The notes below the pieces were generated by a model. The model had not been told where the DNA came from and did no database searches. It worked only from the letters and a program-made list of their open reading frames with translations. A stretch of DNA of 64,000 bases. Origin: CAWAHD01 sp963781785. Lineage in GTDB: Bacteria > Planctomycetota > Planctomycetia > Isosphaerales > Isosphaeraceae. The stretch's first letter is position 1, and every line of letters begins with the position of its first letter. The translations under genes were made by a program, and so were the position numbers. Shown here one piece after another: positions 1-8,924 of the stretch. Location of the stretch: contig CAWAHD010000002.1 in assembly GCA_963781785.1 (NCBI GenBank), positions 4,526,001-4,590,000 of the forward strand. The letters are read 5' to 3'.

Positions 1-1
1 G

Positions 2-766
2 GTCAGCGCTCCGAGCTTGGCCGTGTCGGCTCCGGCACCCTCGCCGCCTGTTTCGACAGGTCCTGTCGACGGTTACATCAACCTCGGCGCCGGGCCTTAT
101 CCACTGGCGAGCACCATCACCACCGGGGGCACCCAGCCCTGGTATCAAAGCACGCAGATCGCCAGCCTCTTCGGTGGTCAGCCGACCACACAGCAAATCC
201 AGAGCTTCGACAACACGATCCTTCAGCGGGTCCAGCAAACCTTCAGCCAGAGTGGCATTTCTGTCAGTTTGACCGACAACCCGAACGTCCCCGCCCTGCA
301 CACGATCAGCCTGGTCTCGAACAGCGCGAGCGCGTCGCTCGGCAGCGCGATCGGGATGACCCAGGTGGGTCACAGCGGCTTCAGCTTCATCGATCAAATC
401 GCACCGTCGGCCCAGACGCTCGACCAGCTCGAATGGATCGTCGCCCACAACATCTCGCACGAGATGATGCTGGCCTTCGGGGTTCCCGAGAATTACGACC
501 AGACGGGGAATTACGTCGACTCGAAGATGGCGAACTGGTCGATGATGGTGAACGCGAGCTCGACATTCAGCCCGGCTGCGGCCCAGGCTATCTCGCAGGC
601 GCTCGCTATCCAGAATGATGGCAACACGGGATATCAGCTTGGCGCCCAGGAGGTCAATCCGTCGGCCGTTCCCGAGCCCGCCACGATTGGCCTCTGGATC
701 ATCGGTGCGGCGTCGGCCCTGGTGATGGCACGGCAGCGAAATCGGCGGCACCGCGCTGGGGAATGA
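2..766 (+). CDS. PEP-CTERM-anchored exported protein, 5'-truncated
   Basis: The frame is open to the left edge of the window, so the true start and signal peptide probably lie outside it. The C-terminus shows a typical PEP-CTERM sorting signal: the VPEPAT motif, a hydrophobic helix (GLWIIGAASALVMA) and a basic tail (RQRNRRHR). Proteins with this tail are exported and processed by an exosortase. About 145 residues in, the segment VAHNISHEMMLAFGVPENYD resembles the HExxH region of zinc metalloproteases, but the third ligand of the motif is a leucine (HEMML), so catalytic activity is doubtful. The segment may be a structural remnant of a peptidase fold. The substrate is unknown. The PEP-CTERM assignment is firm; the peptidase resemblance is my inference. 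Confidence 0.75.
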   Translation, partial: VSAPSLAVSAPAPSPPVSTGPVDGYINLGAGPYPLASTITTGGTQPWYQSTQIASLFGGQPTTQQIQSFDNTILQRVQQTFSQSGISVSLTDNPNVPALHTISLVSNSASASLGSAIGMTQVGHSGFSFIDQIAPSAQTLDQLEWIVAHNISHEMMLAFGVPENYDQTGNYVDSKMANWSMMVNASSTFSPAAAQAISQALAIQNDGNTGYQLGAQEVNPSAVPEPATIGLWIIGAASALVMARQRNRRHRAGE

Positions 767-919
767 ATACGGAATCCGAAGAGAAGACCCTGTCTCGCGA
801 GTCTGTGACGGTTGTAGCCCGGCTTGCCGAAGTTCGGTAACATACGAACTGGCCCACAGCCTCAAGAGACGCTCGACTCGACTGGCCAACGAGCCCACAA
901 CGCGAGAGAGGAGACAAGA

Positions 920-1942
920 ATGCGCGGCCTGATCGCTTCGATCACACGGGTTTGGGCGACGACGGCGCTCGTCGTGCTGGCTGCTTCGGGATTCGCACTG
1001 GCCCAGGCAGAACCGAAGGCCCCCTCCCAACCGGCCAAGCCGGCGAAGCCGGCTGCCGCGGCCAAGCGAGCGCCGATCTATGACAAGCAGGCTGATGCCA
1101 AAGCCCAGGTTGAAAAGGCGATTGTCCGGGCGAAAAAGAACAATCAGCGAATCCTGCTGATGTTCGGCGGCGACTGGTGCGGGTGGTGTCACAAGCTCCA
1201 CGAGCTCTTTGCCAGCAACCTCGCGATCAGAAAAACAATTTATAACGAATATGTATTGGTCATGATTGACCTGGAGTCGCCGAACGCGGCGGAGCTTTTG
1301 AAGACATGCAAGGAGGCGCTGAGCCCCGAGGAGCTGAAACAGGGTGTGGGCTATCCGTTCCTCGCCGTACTCGACGACGGGGGCAAGGTCATCAGGGCGC
1401 AGCGGACCAACTCCCTGGAAGAGGGCGACCATCACGACCCGCAACGCGTCGAGGAATTCCTGAGCCGGTGGATGGTCCCACGCCAGGACGCAAAGGCCTT
1501 GCTGACGAATGCACTGTCGCGCGCGAGCTCGGATGACAAGCAAGTTTTTCTGACCTTCGGAGCACCGTGGTGCGGCTGGTGCCACCGCCTCGAGGACTGG
1601 CTGGCCCAGCCCGAGGTGTCGAGTATCGTCGAACGCGACTTCGTCGTCACCAGGATCGACATCGAACGGATGACTGCGGGCAACGACGTCATGTTGCAAT
1701 TTCGAGGTGACGCGCGCGGTGGAATCCCCTGGTATGTGATCCTCGACGCCAATGGCAAGAAGCTGGCGACCTCTGACCAACCCGGCAGCAACATCGGATA
1801 TCCGGCCTCACCCACCGAGATCGACCAGTTCCTGGCGTTGCTGAAAGGACAAGTCCATCACATCGATGCCAGGGGGCTCGACCAGCTTCGAAAATCGCTG
1901 AACGAAAACGCGGAGAAGATCAAGCAACAGGCTCGCCGCTGA
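920..1942 (+). CDS. Exported protein with two thioredoxin-like domains
   Basis: The product is a 340-residue secreted protein with tandem thioredoxin folds. The start is ATG 920 because it follows GAGAGGAGACAAGA and opens directly into a signal peptide (hydrophobic core about residues 13-29, ending ALAQA). A Pro/Ala/Lys-rich linker follows. Domain 1 has WCGWC with CGWC at residues 87-90; domain 2 has the same CGWC at 218-221. Each domain ends in a GYPF or GIPW segment, equivalent to the cis-proline loop. CGWC is typical of the thioredoxin_7/DUF255-like group, so a periplasmic thiol oxidoreductase role is likely. The C-terminal 70 residues (IPWYVILDANGKKLATSD onward) are clearly related to the tail of the sigma-factor fusion at 10088-11949. 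The ECF sigma gene follows after about 16 to 145 bp, depending on its start. Confidence 0.8.
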   Translation: MRGLIASITRVWATTALVVLAASGFALAQAEPKAPSQPAKPAKPAAAAKRAPIYDKQADAKAQVEKAIVRAKKNNQRILLMFGGDWCGWCHKLHELFASNLAIRKTIYNEYVLVMIDLESPNAAELLKTCKEALSPEELKQGVGYPFLAVLDDGGKVIRAQRTNSLEEGDHHDPQRVEEFLSRWMVPRQDAKALLTNALSRASSDDKQVFLTFGAPWCGWCHRLEDWLAQPEVSSIVERDFVVTRIDIERMTAGNDVMLQFRGDARGGIPWYVILDANGKKLATSDQPGSNIGYPASPTEIDQFLALLKGQVHHIDARGLDQLRKSLNENAEKIKQQARR

Positions 1943-2087
1943 GCCAATCGTCGTTCCTGTGAGCACCCGCTCACCCGGGCAAGTTTGGGATCCGCACCCG
2001 GCACGGCGATCTCGGCAATTTTCAGATCGACGGTCGCAATTCAGCGATGGGAATCCTCTATCACGGTGGAACAGCGTCAAAACCATC

Positions 2088-2645
2088 GTGAGGTCGACCG
2101 TGCAAAACTGCGCGAGGGCGGACGCAGACATCATTCGGGCGGTGCTCCGGGGAGACCGGGAGGCCTTCGCGGAGTTGGTCGCACGGCATGAGCGCGCGTC
2201 GTGGGTGACCGCCTGGAAGGTACTACGCGACCACCAAGCAGCGTACGACGCGGCGCAGGAAGCGTTCCTGCACGCGTTTGGTCACCTCGCAGAATTACGC
2301 GACCCGGCCCGGTTCGGGTTCTGGCTCCTCCGGATTACCCGCCGAGAGGCCGTCCGCCTGGCGCGAAAACGCAGCCGCGAACCCGCACGGTCGCTCGGCG
2401 ACCTCGTTCATAACGCAACGGAACGACAATCCGCTCAGAGTTTGCCGGTGGATGCCGAGGAGCTGCTGTCGGCCGTGGCCGGGCTACCTCGGCATGAGCG
2501 CCTGGTGGTGACGATGCGTTATTTCGACGGATGTTCGGTAGCAGAGGTCGCCGAGGCGCTTGGGCGGCCTGTCGGCACCGTGACCAAACAGCTTTCCCGC
2601 GCCGTCGAGCGACTCAAGAAACGTCTCAACGAGGTGATCCCATGA
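2088..2645 (+). CDS. ECF-type RNA polymerase sigma factor
   Basis: Sigma-70 family factor of the extracytoplasmic-function type. Region 2 is visible (AFAELVARHE ... AAQEAFLHAFGHLAELRD), then a region-4 helix-turn-helix (LPRHERLVVTMRYFDGCSVAEVAEALGRPVGTVTKQLSRAVERLKKRL, quoted here only by its ends). GTG 2088 gives a protein of normal ECF length (185 aa); an in-frame GTG at 1959 would add 43 residues without family character. The stop codon overlaps the ATG of the next gene (ATGA at 2642-2645), which implies translational coupling with that membrane protein, probably its anti-sigma partner. Family assignment is secure; the signal it answers is unknown. Confidence 0.85.
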   Translation: MRSTVQNCARADADIIRAVLRGDREAFAELVARHERASWVTAWKVLRDHQAAYDAAQEAFLHAFGHLAELRDPARFGFWLLRITRREAVRLARKRSREPARSLGDLVHNATERQSAQSLPVDAEELLSAVAGLPRHERLVVTMRYFDGCSVAEVAEALGRPVGTVTKQLSRAVERLKKRLNEVIP

Positions 2646-4234
2646 CCCCGCAAAAGATCGGCGACCGCCTGACGCGGCTGCGTGAGGAATGGCCTGTACG
2701 CTCGATGACGGATGACGTCATGGCCCGCGTACGGAACCTGGAACTCCCGGTGACGTCACTGCGCCGGCCGCGTCGCCACGCCCTGGCGGCGGCGGGCCTG
2801 GGCGCGGCCGCGGTGGGGTTTGCCGTGGCATGGATCTACGTCGCGAGCAGCCCGAAAACGTTGATGGCGGCCGTGCAAGAAGGCCTGTCGCATTCGCGTT
2901 CGGCTCACCTCATCCTCACTCGAACAGACGATCAGGGCAAATCGCACCGCGCCCAAGCCTGGTATCGCCGGGATGAGGGCTTCCGGGTCGAATCGCCCGA
3001 AGGAGTGATCGTCGACGACGGCAAATACGAATGGACGTGGGCCACGCCGGCCGACAAGGACAAGGAACTGATCGTCATCCGCCAGCCGGGCGACAAGGTC
3101 AGCTTCACGCGCTGGATTACACAGTGGCTTGCGCTTCCCGACGTCCGGACCGGCTCCAGAACACGCTTGCTCGAAGAGGATCGTGTCATCGACGGTGTTC
3201 CGTGCCAGGCGATGATCCTGACTCCACCCACGCACGACCCCGACCTTCCCCCGTCAGTAAATCCCCCCGCGGTGCGAGCGATCGCCCTGGCTGACGCCGG
3301 ACAGCGGGTCCACGAGATCACCGTTCAAGCCAACAAGAATGACCACTGGCAGCCTGGGTTGACGATCCGGATCGAGTACGACTCCGACGTTCCGAGCGAG
3401 CGCGTGTCACTTCGGCTGCCGGAAGGGGCGCGGGTGATCGATGCAGAAACCGCGTTTACCGAGTACTATCCGCTCGACAAGGCGCTCGCCCGCATCGAGC
3501 TCGGCGGCCTCTTGTTCGGAGTGCACGACGTCCGTCCGCTGAAAGATGGCGAGGGATATTACGTCGTATCATCGGTCCGCGGCACGCCCGAATACTTGAA
3601 AAACTATCCTCCTGCACGGCGGCGTGTGAATATGAACGTTCCTGTGATTCTCGACGTCGCATCCCAACCAAGATGGAAACAGCTCGGAGACGCATACGAT
3701 CGCATCGCTATCGCCGAAGCGACGCGTGAAGGTGTCGAGGTCTCCTGGTGGCTCGTCATCCCTCGCCGTTATTTTGTGGTCAAGAACGGCAAGAAAGAGT
3801 TCTTGCCCGCGAGTTCAGCCAACGACGCCGATCGACTCGACAAATCTCCAGGCAAGGTGCGCATCCCGTTGGAAGCGACTTATCGGGACAGAGCCCACCT
3901 CGATCGTAACGGCGCGATGCAGAGCGTTTTCAAGTGGATCGACGTTCCCGTCCCATCAGATGTCGGCCCCGAAACCTTGGAACACATTGCCGCGCGGGCG
4001 AGACGCGATGTTCTGGTGATGGTTCGAGGAAACCTGGGCGGCCTGTTTGGCATCGCGTCGGAAACACCGCGCCAGCCCAGAAACCTCCGACCCATTTCGA
4101 GTTTCGACCCCGACCGAATGACCGACGCCGATTTCACCATCGCCATCCAGCGCGGGATCGATGACCTTCGCTCCCTCGACGAGTGTCATGAAATCGCTCC
4201 AGACGAGCCGGCGCCGCGGAACGGCGAGAAGTGA
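2642..4234 (+). CDS. Membrane-anchored putative anti-sigma protein with large extracytoplasmic domain
   Basis: This 530-residue protein starts at ATG 2642, four bases inside the sigma-factor gene, so the two are translationally coupled. About 35 cytoplasmic residues are followed by RRPRRHALAAAG and one transmembrane helix (about residues 42-63), then roughly 460 residues outside the membrane. This topology and pairing are those of an anti-sigma factor, although no zinc-binding anti-sigma motif is present in the short N-terminus. The first external part (LMAAVQEGLSHSRSAHLIL ... QAWYRRDEGFRVESPEG) resembles the LolA/outer-membrane-lipoprotein-sorting-like beta domains often found in planctomycete proteins of this kind. 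The remainder is not recognised. Its role as regulator of the preceding sigma factor is inferred from position and topology only. Confidence 0.65.
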   Translation: MTPQKIGDRLTRLREEWPVRSMTDDVMARVRNLELPVTSLRRPRRHALAAAGLGAAAVGFAVAWIYVASSPKTLMAAVQEGLSHSRSAHLILTRTDDQGKSHRAQAWYRRDEGFRVESPEGVIVDDGKYEWTWATPADKDKELIVIRQPGDKVSFTRWITQWLALPDVRTGSRTRLLEEDRVIDGVPCQAMILTPPTHDPDLPPSVNPPAVRAIALADAGQRVHEITVQANKNDHWQPGLTIRIEYDSDVPSERVSLRLPEGARVIDAETAFTEYYPLDKALARIELGGLLFGVHDVRPLKDGEGYYVVSSVRGTPEYLKNYPPARRRVNMNVPVILDVASQPRWKQLGDAYDRIAIAEATREGVEVSWWLVIPRRYFVVKNGKKEFLPASSANDADRLDKSPGKVRIPLEATYRDRAHLDRNGAMQSVFKWIDVPVPSDVGPETLEHIAARARRDVLVMVRGNLGGLFGIASETPRQPRNLRPISSFDPDRMTDADFTIAIQRGIDDLRSLDECHEIAPDEPAPRNGEK

Positions 4235-4312
4235 ATCGAGCCTGGTCGCGAAAAATCGACGAGCCGATGCCCGGGTCACTTTCCCGTGTGCCGAACGACT
4301 CGGACGCCAAGT

Positions 4313-4341
4313 TTGCTCTTTGTCTAACAAAGGTGTAACAT
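4313..4341 (+). promoter_or_regulatory. Candidate sigma-70-type promoter for the DUF1501 gene
   Basis: TTGCTC at 4313-4318 and TAACAT at 4336-4341 are separated by exactly 17 nt, in the gene-free stretch between 4234 and 4400. A start point near 4348 would leave a leader of about 50 nt before ATG 4400. Prediction from sequence only. Confidence 0.4.
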
Positions 4342-4399
4342 TTGGTGGGCGATATGCGGTGCTTCGGTCACGATCCCGAACGGGGAGAGGAAGAGCGAG

Positions 4400-5797
4400 A
4401 TGGAACGACTTCGATTCGGCCATCGCCATGGAGTGGGCCTGACGCGCCGCGAGCTGGTGCAGGTCGGGTTTTCAGGACTGTTGGGGATCGGCCTTCCGTC
4501 GGTCTTGGCCAGGCAGTCGAGTGGGGCGTCGGCAACAGGGTCGGCCAGGGCAAAATCCGTCGTGCTGATCTTCTTGACGGGAGCTCCCAGTCATCTGGAC
4601 ACATTTGACTTGAAACCGGAGGCTCCGGAGGCGATTCGGGGCGATTTCCGGGAGATTGCCACCCAGGTGCCCGGAGTCAGATTCTGCGAGCATCTGCCGG
4701 GGTTGGCAGCCCGGTCTTCCAAGCTGGCCGTCGTCCGGTCGATGACCCATGGGGTGCCGAGTCACGAGATCGGTACGCACATGATGCTGACGGGCATCAA
4801 CGCATTGCCGCCTGGCTCGACACACATGGCTTCGCGATCGGACTGGCCGTGCTTCGCTTCGGGGCTCGATTTCGTCCGACCCAGGCAGGACGGCGTGCCC
4901 AGCGGAGTGCACTTGCCAACCTACTTGAACAATGGCTACGGCTTTTCGGGGCAGAATGGAGGCATACTCGGTCCCAGGTTTGATCCGTGGCAAATCAAGG
5001 AAGACCCGAACGACGCGGGGTTTCGGGTTGAGGACCTGTCGCTTCCGGTGGGCTTGACCGTCGAGAAGATCGGTCGGCGCCGGGCACTCTTGGAAGAGAT
5101 CGACGCGCAGACAAACGCGGTCGAGCGGCTGGGAACGGGCCGTTCGTTCGGCGGGATTCAGGACAAGGCGTTCACGATGTTGACCTCGGGCCGGGTCAAG
5201 CGGGCGTTCGAGCTGGATCGCGAGGATCCGCGGCTGCGCGACCGTTACGGGCGCCACCTCTTTGGTCAATCACTCTTGTTATCGCGCCGGCTGATTCAAG
5301 CGGGTGTACCGATCGTGCAGGCGAATATGGGCCACATGAACAACTGGGACACGCACACCGACAATTGCGGGCAGCTCAAGACGCGGCTGTTGCCGCCTCT
5401 GGACCAGGGGGTCTCGGCATTTCTCGACGATCTCGAGGCCCATGGACTGCTGGATGAGACGCTGGTGGTGATGGTGGGAGAATTCGGCCGCACGCCCAGG
5501 ATCGGCCAGAGCAGCACGAATGACGCCTCCCAGCGCACCGGCCGCGACCACTGGGCCGGGGTCTTCTCGGCCGTCTTCGCCGGCGGCGGGGTGCGCGGCG
5601 GCCAGGTCATCGGCCGGTCGGACAAGATCGCCGCGTACCCGGCGACCCGCGGCTACTATCCGGCCGATCTCGGTGCGACGATTTATCTGGCACTCGGCGT
5701 CGATCCGGCGAGCGAGGTTCGAGACCAGCTCGGGCGTCCTCTTCAGCTCAACCGGGGCGAGATCATGACGGCCTTGTTTGATGGAACGGCCGCGTGA
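4400..5797 (+). CDS. DUF1501 family protein, Tat-exported
   Basis: 465 residues. The N-terminus LTRRELVQVGF followed by a hydrophobic stretch is a twin-arginine signal, so the protein is probably folded and then exported. The body shows the DUF1501 signature, a planctomycete-enriched branch of the alkaline-phosphatase/sulfatase superfamily: VVLIFLTGAPSHLDTFD near residue 52, SHEIGTHMMLTG near 125, and VVMVGEFGRTPRIG near 357, plus a conserved GRDHW. These proteins usually pair with DUF1549/DUF1553 cytochrome-type proteins; no such partner lies here, so this is a solitary copy. The ATG at 4400 follows GGGGAGAGGAAGAGCG. The biochemical function of DUF1501 is not established. Confidence 0.9.
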   Translation: MERLRFGHRHGVGLTRRELVQVGFSGLLGIGLPSVLARQSSGASATGSARAKSVVLIFLTGAPSHLDTFDLKPEAPEAIRGDFREIATQVPGVRFCEHLPGLAARSSKLAVVRSMTHGVPSHEIGTHMMLTGINALPPGSTHMASRSDWPCFASGLDFVRPRQDGVPSGVHLPTYLNNGYGFSGQNGGILGPRFDPWQIKEDPNDAGFRVEDLSLPVGLTVEKIGRRRALLEEIDAQTNAVERLGTGRSFGGIQDKAFTMLTSGRVKRAFELDREDPRLRDRYGRHLFGQSLLLSRRLIQAGVPIVQANMGHMNNWDTHTDNCGQLKTRLLPPLDQGVSAFLDDLEAHGLLDETLVVMVGEFGRTPRIGQSSTNDASQRTGRDHWAGVFSAVFAGGGVRGGQVIGRSDKIAAYPATRGYYPADLGATIYLALGVDPASEVRDQLGRPLQLNRGEIMTALFDGTAA

Positions 5798-5812
5798 CCA
5801 GGGATCGTGTGA

Positions 5813-6175
5813 TCAATAGATGCCAGGCGGCCGCTTGATCACGAGCAGTTCGGTCTTCTCGATCTCGAACAAGGGAAGCAAGGTCTCGCGCCCGTACTTG
5901 GGAACGAGTAGCTCCTTGACCCGAGGCGGTGTAAAGTTGGCGAACGGGAACAGGTCCTCACTGGAAAGCAAGCAGAGCACGGGCTCGCGCCTGGGTAGCA
6001 GCCGGAACCGAGACGTTCGCAGAGCACTCCCATGCTCGTTGCGAGTCTCCTTGAGATTCTGCCGGGCCATCTCCTCGGAAATCGCGGTCCGGAGCCGCTT
6101 CTTCTGTTCCTCGAGATAGGACTCCTGGTCCAGAAGCGCGCCGTATTCTTGAATGAGCTTGCTCAGTTCGGACAT
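5813..6175 (-). CDS. Small hypothetical protein with N-terminal coiled coil
   Basis: 120 residues. The start is ATG 6175 (MSELSKLIQEYG), chosen because GGGAG lies about 9 nt upstream; an ATG 48 nt further upstream lacks this. The first 50 residues are charged and heptad-like (LDQESYLEEQKKRLRTAI), predicting an alpha-helical coiled coil. The remainder contains a SSEDLFPFANFTPP segment and ends in IEKTELLVIKRPPGIY, with no membrane segment. I do not recognise the family. It converges on the DUF1501 gene with 15 bp between the stops. Confidence 0.65.
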   Translation of the reverse strand: MSELSKLIQEYGALLDQESYLEEQKKRLRTAISEEMARQNLKETRNEHGSALRTSRFRLLPRREPVLCLLSSEDLFPFANFTPPRVKELLVPKYGRETLLPLFEIEKTELLVIKRPPGIY

Positions 6176-6301
6176 GTCGTTTGTCTCCCTCGAGGGGTCC
6201 ACATTCGTCGTAGGGCCTCTCAAGAGATCATAGGCGAAGTCGCGAGCGATGAAAACGACGCCTCGAAGAACGGCGCCGTCATCAACGAGCTGACACGGTC
6301 A

Positions 6302-8197
6302 TCACCAGTCGATCCCGACGCCCGACATTTCCTTCATCTGATTTTTGGGCGGTTGCGTGATCCGGCGGGCGGGACTCCCGTTCTCGGCATCGACGATGAG
6401 TACCGCTGTGTCTCCCGGAGTCATGGAGACGACGGCAATCCGCTTGCCGTCGGGCGACCAGCAGGGTGAGCTCAAAGACACGCCCGCGTCCGCTTCCAGG
6501 ATGAGCTTGCTAGGGCCCCCCTCCCGATCCACCACGCGGACCTGTGATCTTCGATCCCCGGTTGGGAAAGGCGCACCGGTCAAGAAGGCGATCCGCCGGC
6601 CGTCGGGCGAGAAACGAGCGTCGACGTTGCCCGTATCCCGTTCCCCGAGGCGAACCCGCCCGGAGCCATCAGTCTTCACGCGGTAGATCTGAAACTTGCG
6701 AGGGTCGGGATCGGGAGGCACCCCCAACGTGTTGGCGAGCCATTCGGTTCCATCGGGCGACCAGCTACTGAGAAGTTCATTCCCAGAGAGATGCAGCCGC
6801 GCGAGCGTCCTCTTGTCCAGGTCGACCACGTAATTCTCGTTCGCGGAGAGCTTGTTTTGACGATGAAAGGCAACCTTTCTGCCGTCGGGAGACCAGCAAG
6901 CGACTCCCATGCCGATCATGCCGCCGGCGTTGCCGATCAACATCTCGCGATTTCGACCATCGGCATCCATGACCCAGAGGTTGATGCCCTCGCTTCCCTG
7001 GATCGTCGCTGGGGGCAGCAAAAAGGCAATCCGCCGTCCGTCGGGCGAGATGCGGCCGCTCCAGGCGTGGCCGGGAAGCTCGGCGATTGTCCTGGGGGCG
7101 CCGCCATCGGGATCGAGGACACGGATCAGGTGGACATCCGGGACGTCGAGCTTACCTTCGCCGAAGATCACGACCTTGCCCTTGAGGGAAGCCACCTGGC
7201 CGCCCTGCGCCCTGGGCGGGCCGTCACCGGCAATCTGGATCACCACCGGGACATCGACACCGGTTGCTGGCGCGACAAGTGCCGCCCGTTGCTCGGGTCC
7301 GCCCCTGGATCGATCTCCCTGCAATTGTCGTGCAACTCCCAAGGCACCGGTGGCGATCAACCCCCCTGCTAGTAACGCCGCACTGGCCAGCTTCCACTTG
7401 GTCACGAGCATGGCTCTCAATGTCCCCTCGGCAAGAGTGACGACTCCGGTGGAAACTGCGCCGCCTGCTGCGCTCCCCGCGGTGGCCGAGACGGCCAGGC
7501 GGGCCGTGGAGCTCAGGAGAGCCGGCGGTACCATGGCCCCGGCCGCCTCCGAGGAGAGCGCCGCCCCGAGTGCTCCCAATCCAGGGGCCGCGCCGCGCCG
7601 CTTGAGCGTGGCTCGCAGCCGGTCTCGGCCCCGCGATAATCGACTGGCAACCGTGCCCACCGGGCAGCCCATCAACAGCGCGGCCTCGGCGCATGTACGA
7701 CCTTCCATGTCGCAGAGCAAGATCGGCGTGCGGTACCGATCCGGCAGTCGATTGACCTCATCGTGCAGGATGGCGGCCAGGTCGTCCCGCTCGCCGTCCT
7801 GGGTCTCACCGGCAATGTTCGCGGCCGTTTGTTGGTCGAGACTACGCCGCCGTGTCGCCAAAGCCCTGGCCCGTCCGGCGGCGCGGCAGGCGACACGATG
7901 CAGCCATGGCCCCAATGAGTCACGTACCCATAACGACCCGCGCTTGCGGACAAGGACCAGGAAGGTTGCCTGGAAGGCGTCCATTGCTTCGTGATCGTCG
8001 CGCAAAATGCCTCGGCACGCGCGGAGCACCATGGGGCCATGCCGCTCAAGCAGGGTCGCGAACGCCAGCTCAGCGGTCTCGCCCCGGTGGGCGGCAAACC
8101 GTTCCAGCAACTGCGAGTCCGTTAGCCCGGAACAGATCCCGGAATCGAGGAGTGTGGCGAGATACTTCGGAGAAGACCCGGTCAGGTTATGTGTCAT
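6302..8197 (-). CDS. ECF sigma factor fused through a TM helix to a TolB/PD40-type beta-propeller
   Basis: This 631-residue fusion starts at ATG 8197, preceded by GGGAGCGGGGTTC; an ATG 18 nt upstream lacks that spacing. Residues about 20-185 are a complete ECF sigma factor: region 2 (AFATLLERHGPMVLRACRGIL, DAFQATFLVLVRKRGSL) and region 4 (LPDRYRTPILLCDMEGRTCAEAALLMGCPVGT). An Ala-rich linker and one transmembrane helix (TKWKLASAALLAGGLIATGALG) follow. The outer part carries at least five WD40-like/PD40 repeats, each with a (W/I/F)SPDGRRIAF-type core. Planctomycete ECF groups with C-terminal extensions of this design are known (for example ECF01-Gob). The layout suggests a one-protein sensor whose propeller modulates the sigma domain across the membrane, which is inference. 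Confidence 0.85.
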   Translation of the reverse strand: MTHNLTGSSPKYLATLLDSGICSGLTDSQLLERFAAHRGETAELAFATLLERHGPMVLRACRGILRDDHEAMDAFQATFLVLVRKRGSLWVRDSLGPWLHRVACRAAGRARALATRRRSLDQQTAANIAGETQDGERDDLAAILHDEVNRLPDRYRTPILLCDMEGRTCAEAALLMGCPVGTVASRLSRGRDRLRATLKRRGAAPGLGALGAALSSEAAGAMVPPALLSSTARLAVSATAGSAAGGAVSTGVVTLAEGTLRAMLVTKWKLASAALLAGGLIATGALGVARQLQGDRSRGGPEQRAALVAPATGVDVPVVIQIAGDGPPRAQGGQVASLKGKVVIFGEGKLDVPDVHLIRVLDPDGGAPRTIAELPGHAWSGRISPDGRRIAFLLPPATIQGSEGINLWVMDADGRNREMLIGNAGGMIGMGVACWSPDGRKVAFHRQNKLSANENYVVDLDKRTLARLHLSGNELLSSWSPDGTEWLANTLGVPPDPDPRKFQIYRVKTDGSGRVRLGERDTGNVDARFSPDGRRIAFLTGAPFPTGDRRSQVRVVDREGGPSKLILEADAGVSLSSPCWSPDGKRIAVVSMTPGDTAVLIVDAENGSPARRITQPPKNQMKEMSGVGIDW

Positions 8198-8586
8198 GAA
8201 CCCCGCTCCCTGCATGATTCGTTGCGCTCATACCTATAAAGCCGCAGAGCCGGCGAATTTATCCAAACTTGTTCGGAGAATCTTCGAGCTGGCCGAGTCG
8301 ACAGCGAATGAGTTGGGCGGTTCCGGCCTACTGGTGCCTCGTGGCGGCCTGCCTCTGGTGATGAGCGATTGCCGGCTGGGGTGCGTGGATGACCCAGTGC
8401 GCAAATCCCGACCAGATCGAGAAAAAGCGTCACCAGGACGAGCGAGGGACCGTAAAATAGGTGGGCGAGTCGCCAGTTGAGATCATGCCTTGCCCAGGGC
8501 GCACAGGTCCACCCCGAGCACCTCGGGCGGTCAGAATTGCCGAAAGCGCGGATAACCCCGCGCAGGCAAGAGAGGAGCCAGGTCGC
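8198..8586. other. Intergenic region between divergent genes
   Basis: 389 bp between the - strand sigma-propeller gene and the + strand lipoprotein gene. It must hold the promoters of both. A TAAAAT hexamer near 8454-8459 is a possible -10 element for the rightward unit, but I see no convincing -35 partner. No supported gene or structured RNA was found here. Confidence 0.4.
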
Positions 8587-8823
8587 ATGCTTGGTTTGTG
8601 GGAATTGCGCCGGACTTACCCAATTCGCGCGGCGATCTCGGGCTTTGTGATGGCTGCCCTGGTTGCGGGTTGCGGTTCGGACCGGAGGGAGCCCTTGCCG
8701 GAGCAAGCGAAGACGCCCGGAGAACTGAAACCGCCGAACCTGCCCAAGGGCTCGCAGCCGCTGGCCAAGAACGTCAATCCGAACGCTCCGCGCAGTATCA
8801 AGGAGATGCAGCCGAAAGACTGA
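8587..8823 (+). CDS. Small lipoprotein next to a DUF1559 gene
   Basis: 78 residues from ATG 8587, preceded by GAGAGGAGCCAGG. The N-terminus has basic residues, a hydrophobic stretch (AISGFVMAALVAGCG) and a lipobox with the lipidated Cys in VAGC. The mature part is short, Pro/Lys-rich and probably unstructured (ELKPPNLPKGSQPL). It lies 101 bp upstream of a DUF1559 prepilin-like gene on the same strand; small lipoproteins next to DUF1559 genes are common in planctomycetes. Function unknown. Confidence 0.7.
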   Translation: MLGLWELRRTYPIRAAISGFVMAALVAGCGSDRREPLPEQAKTPGELKPPNLPKGSQPLAKNVNPNAPRSIKEMQPKD

Positions 8824-8924
8824 CCCTGCGGGGCAGGGTTCCCGGCTGCGCCAGGTCGAACACGCGTCGAGCCCAATTTGAGAAGGCTGTCATCCTTCTT
8901 TTTCTCGTCCCGCGGGAGGTCGTC

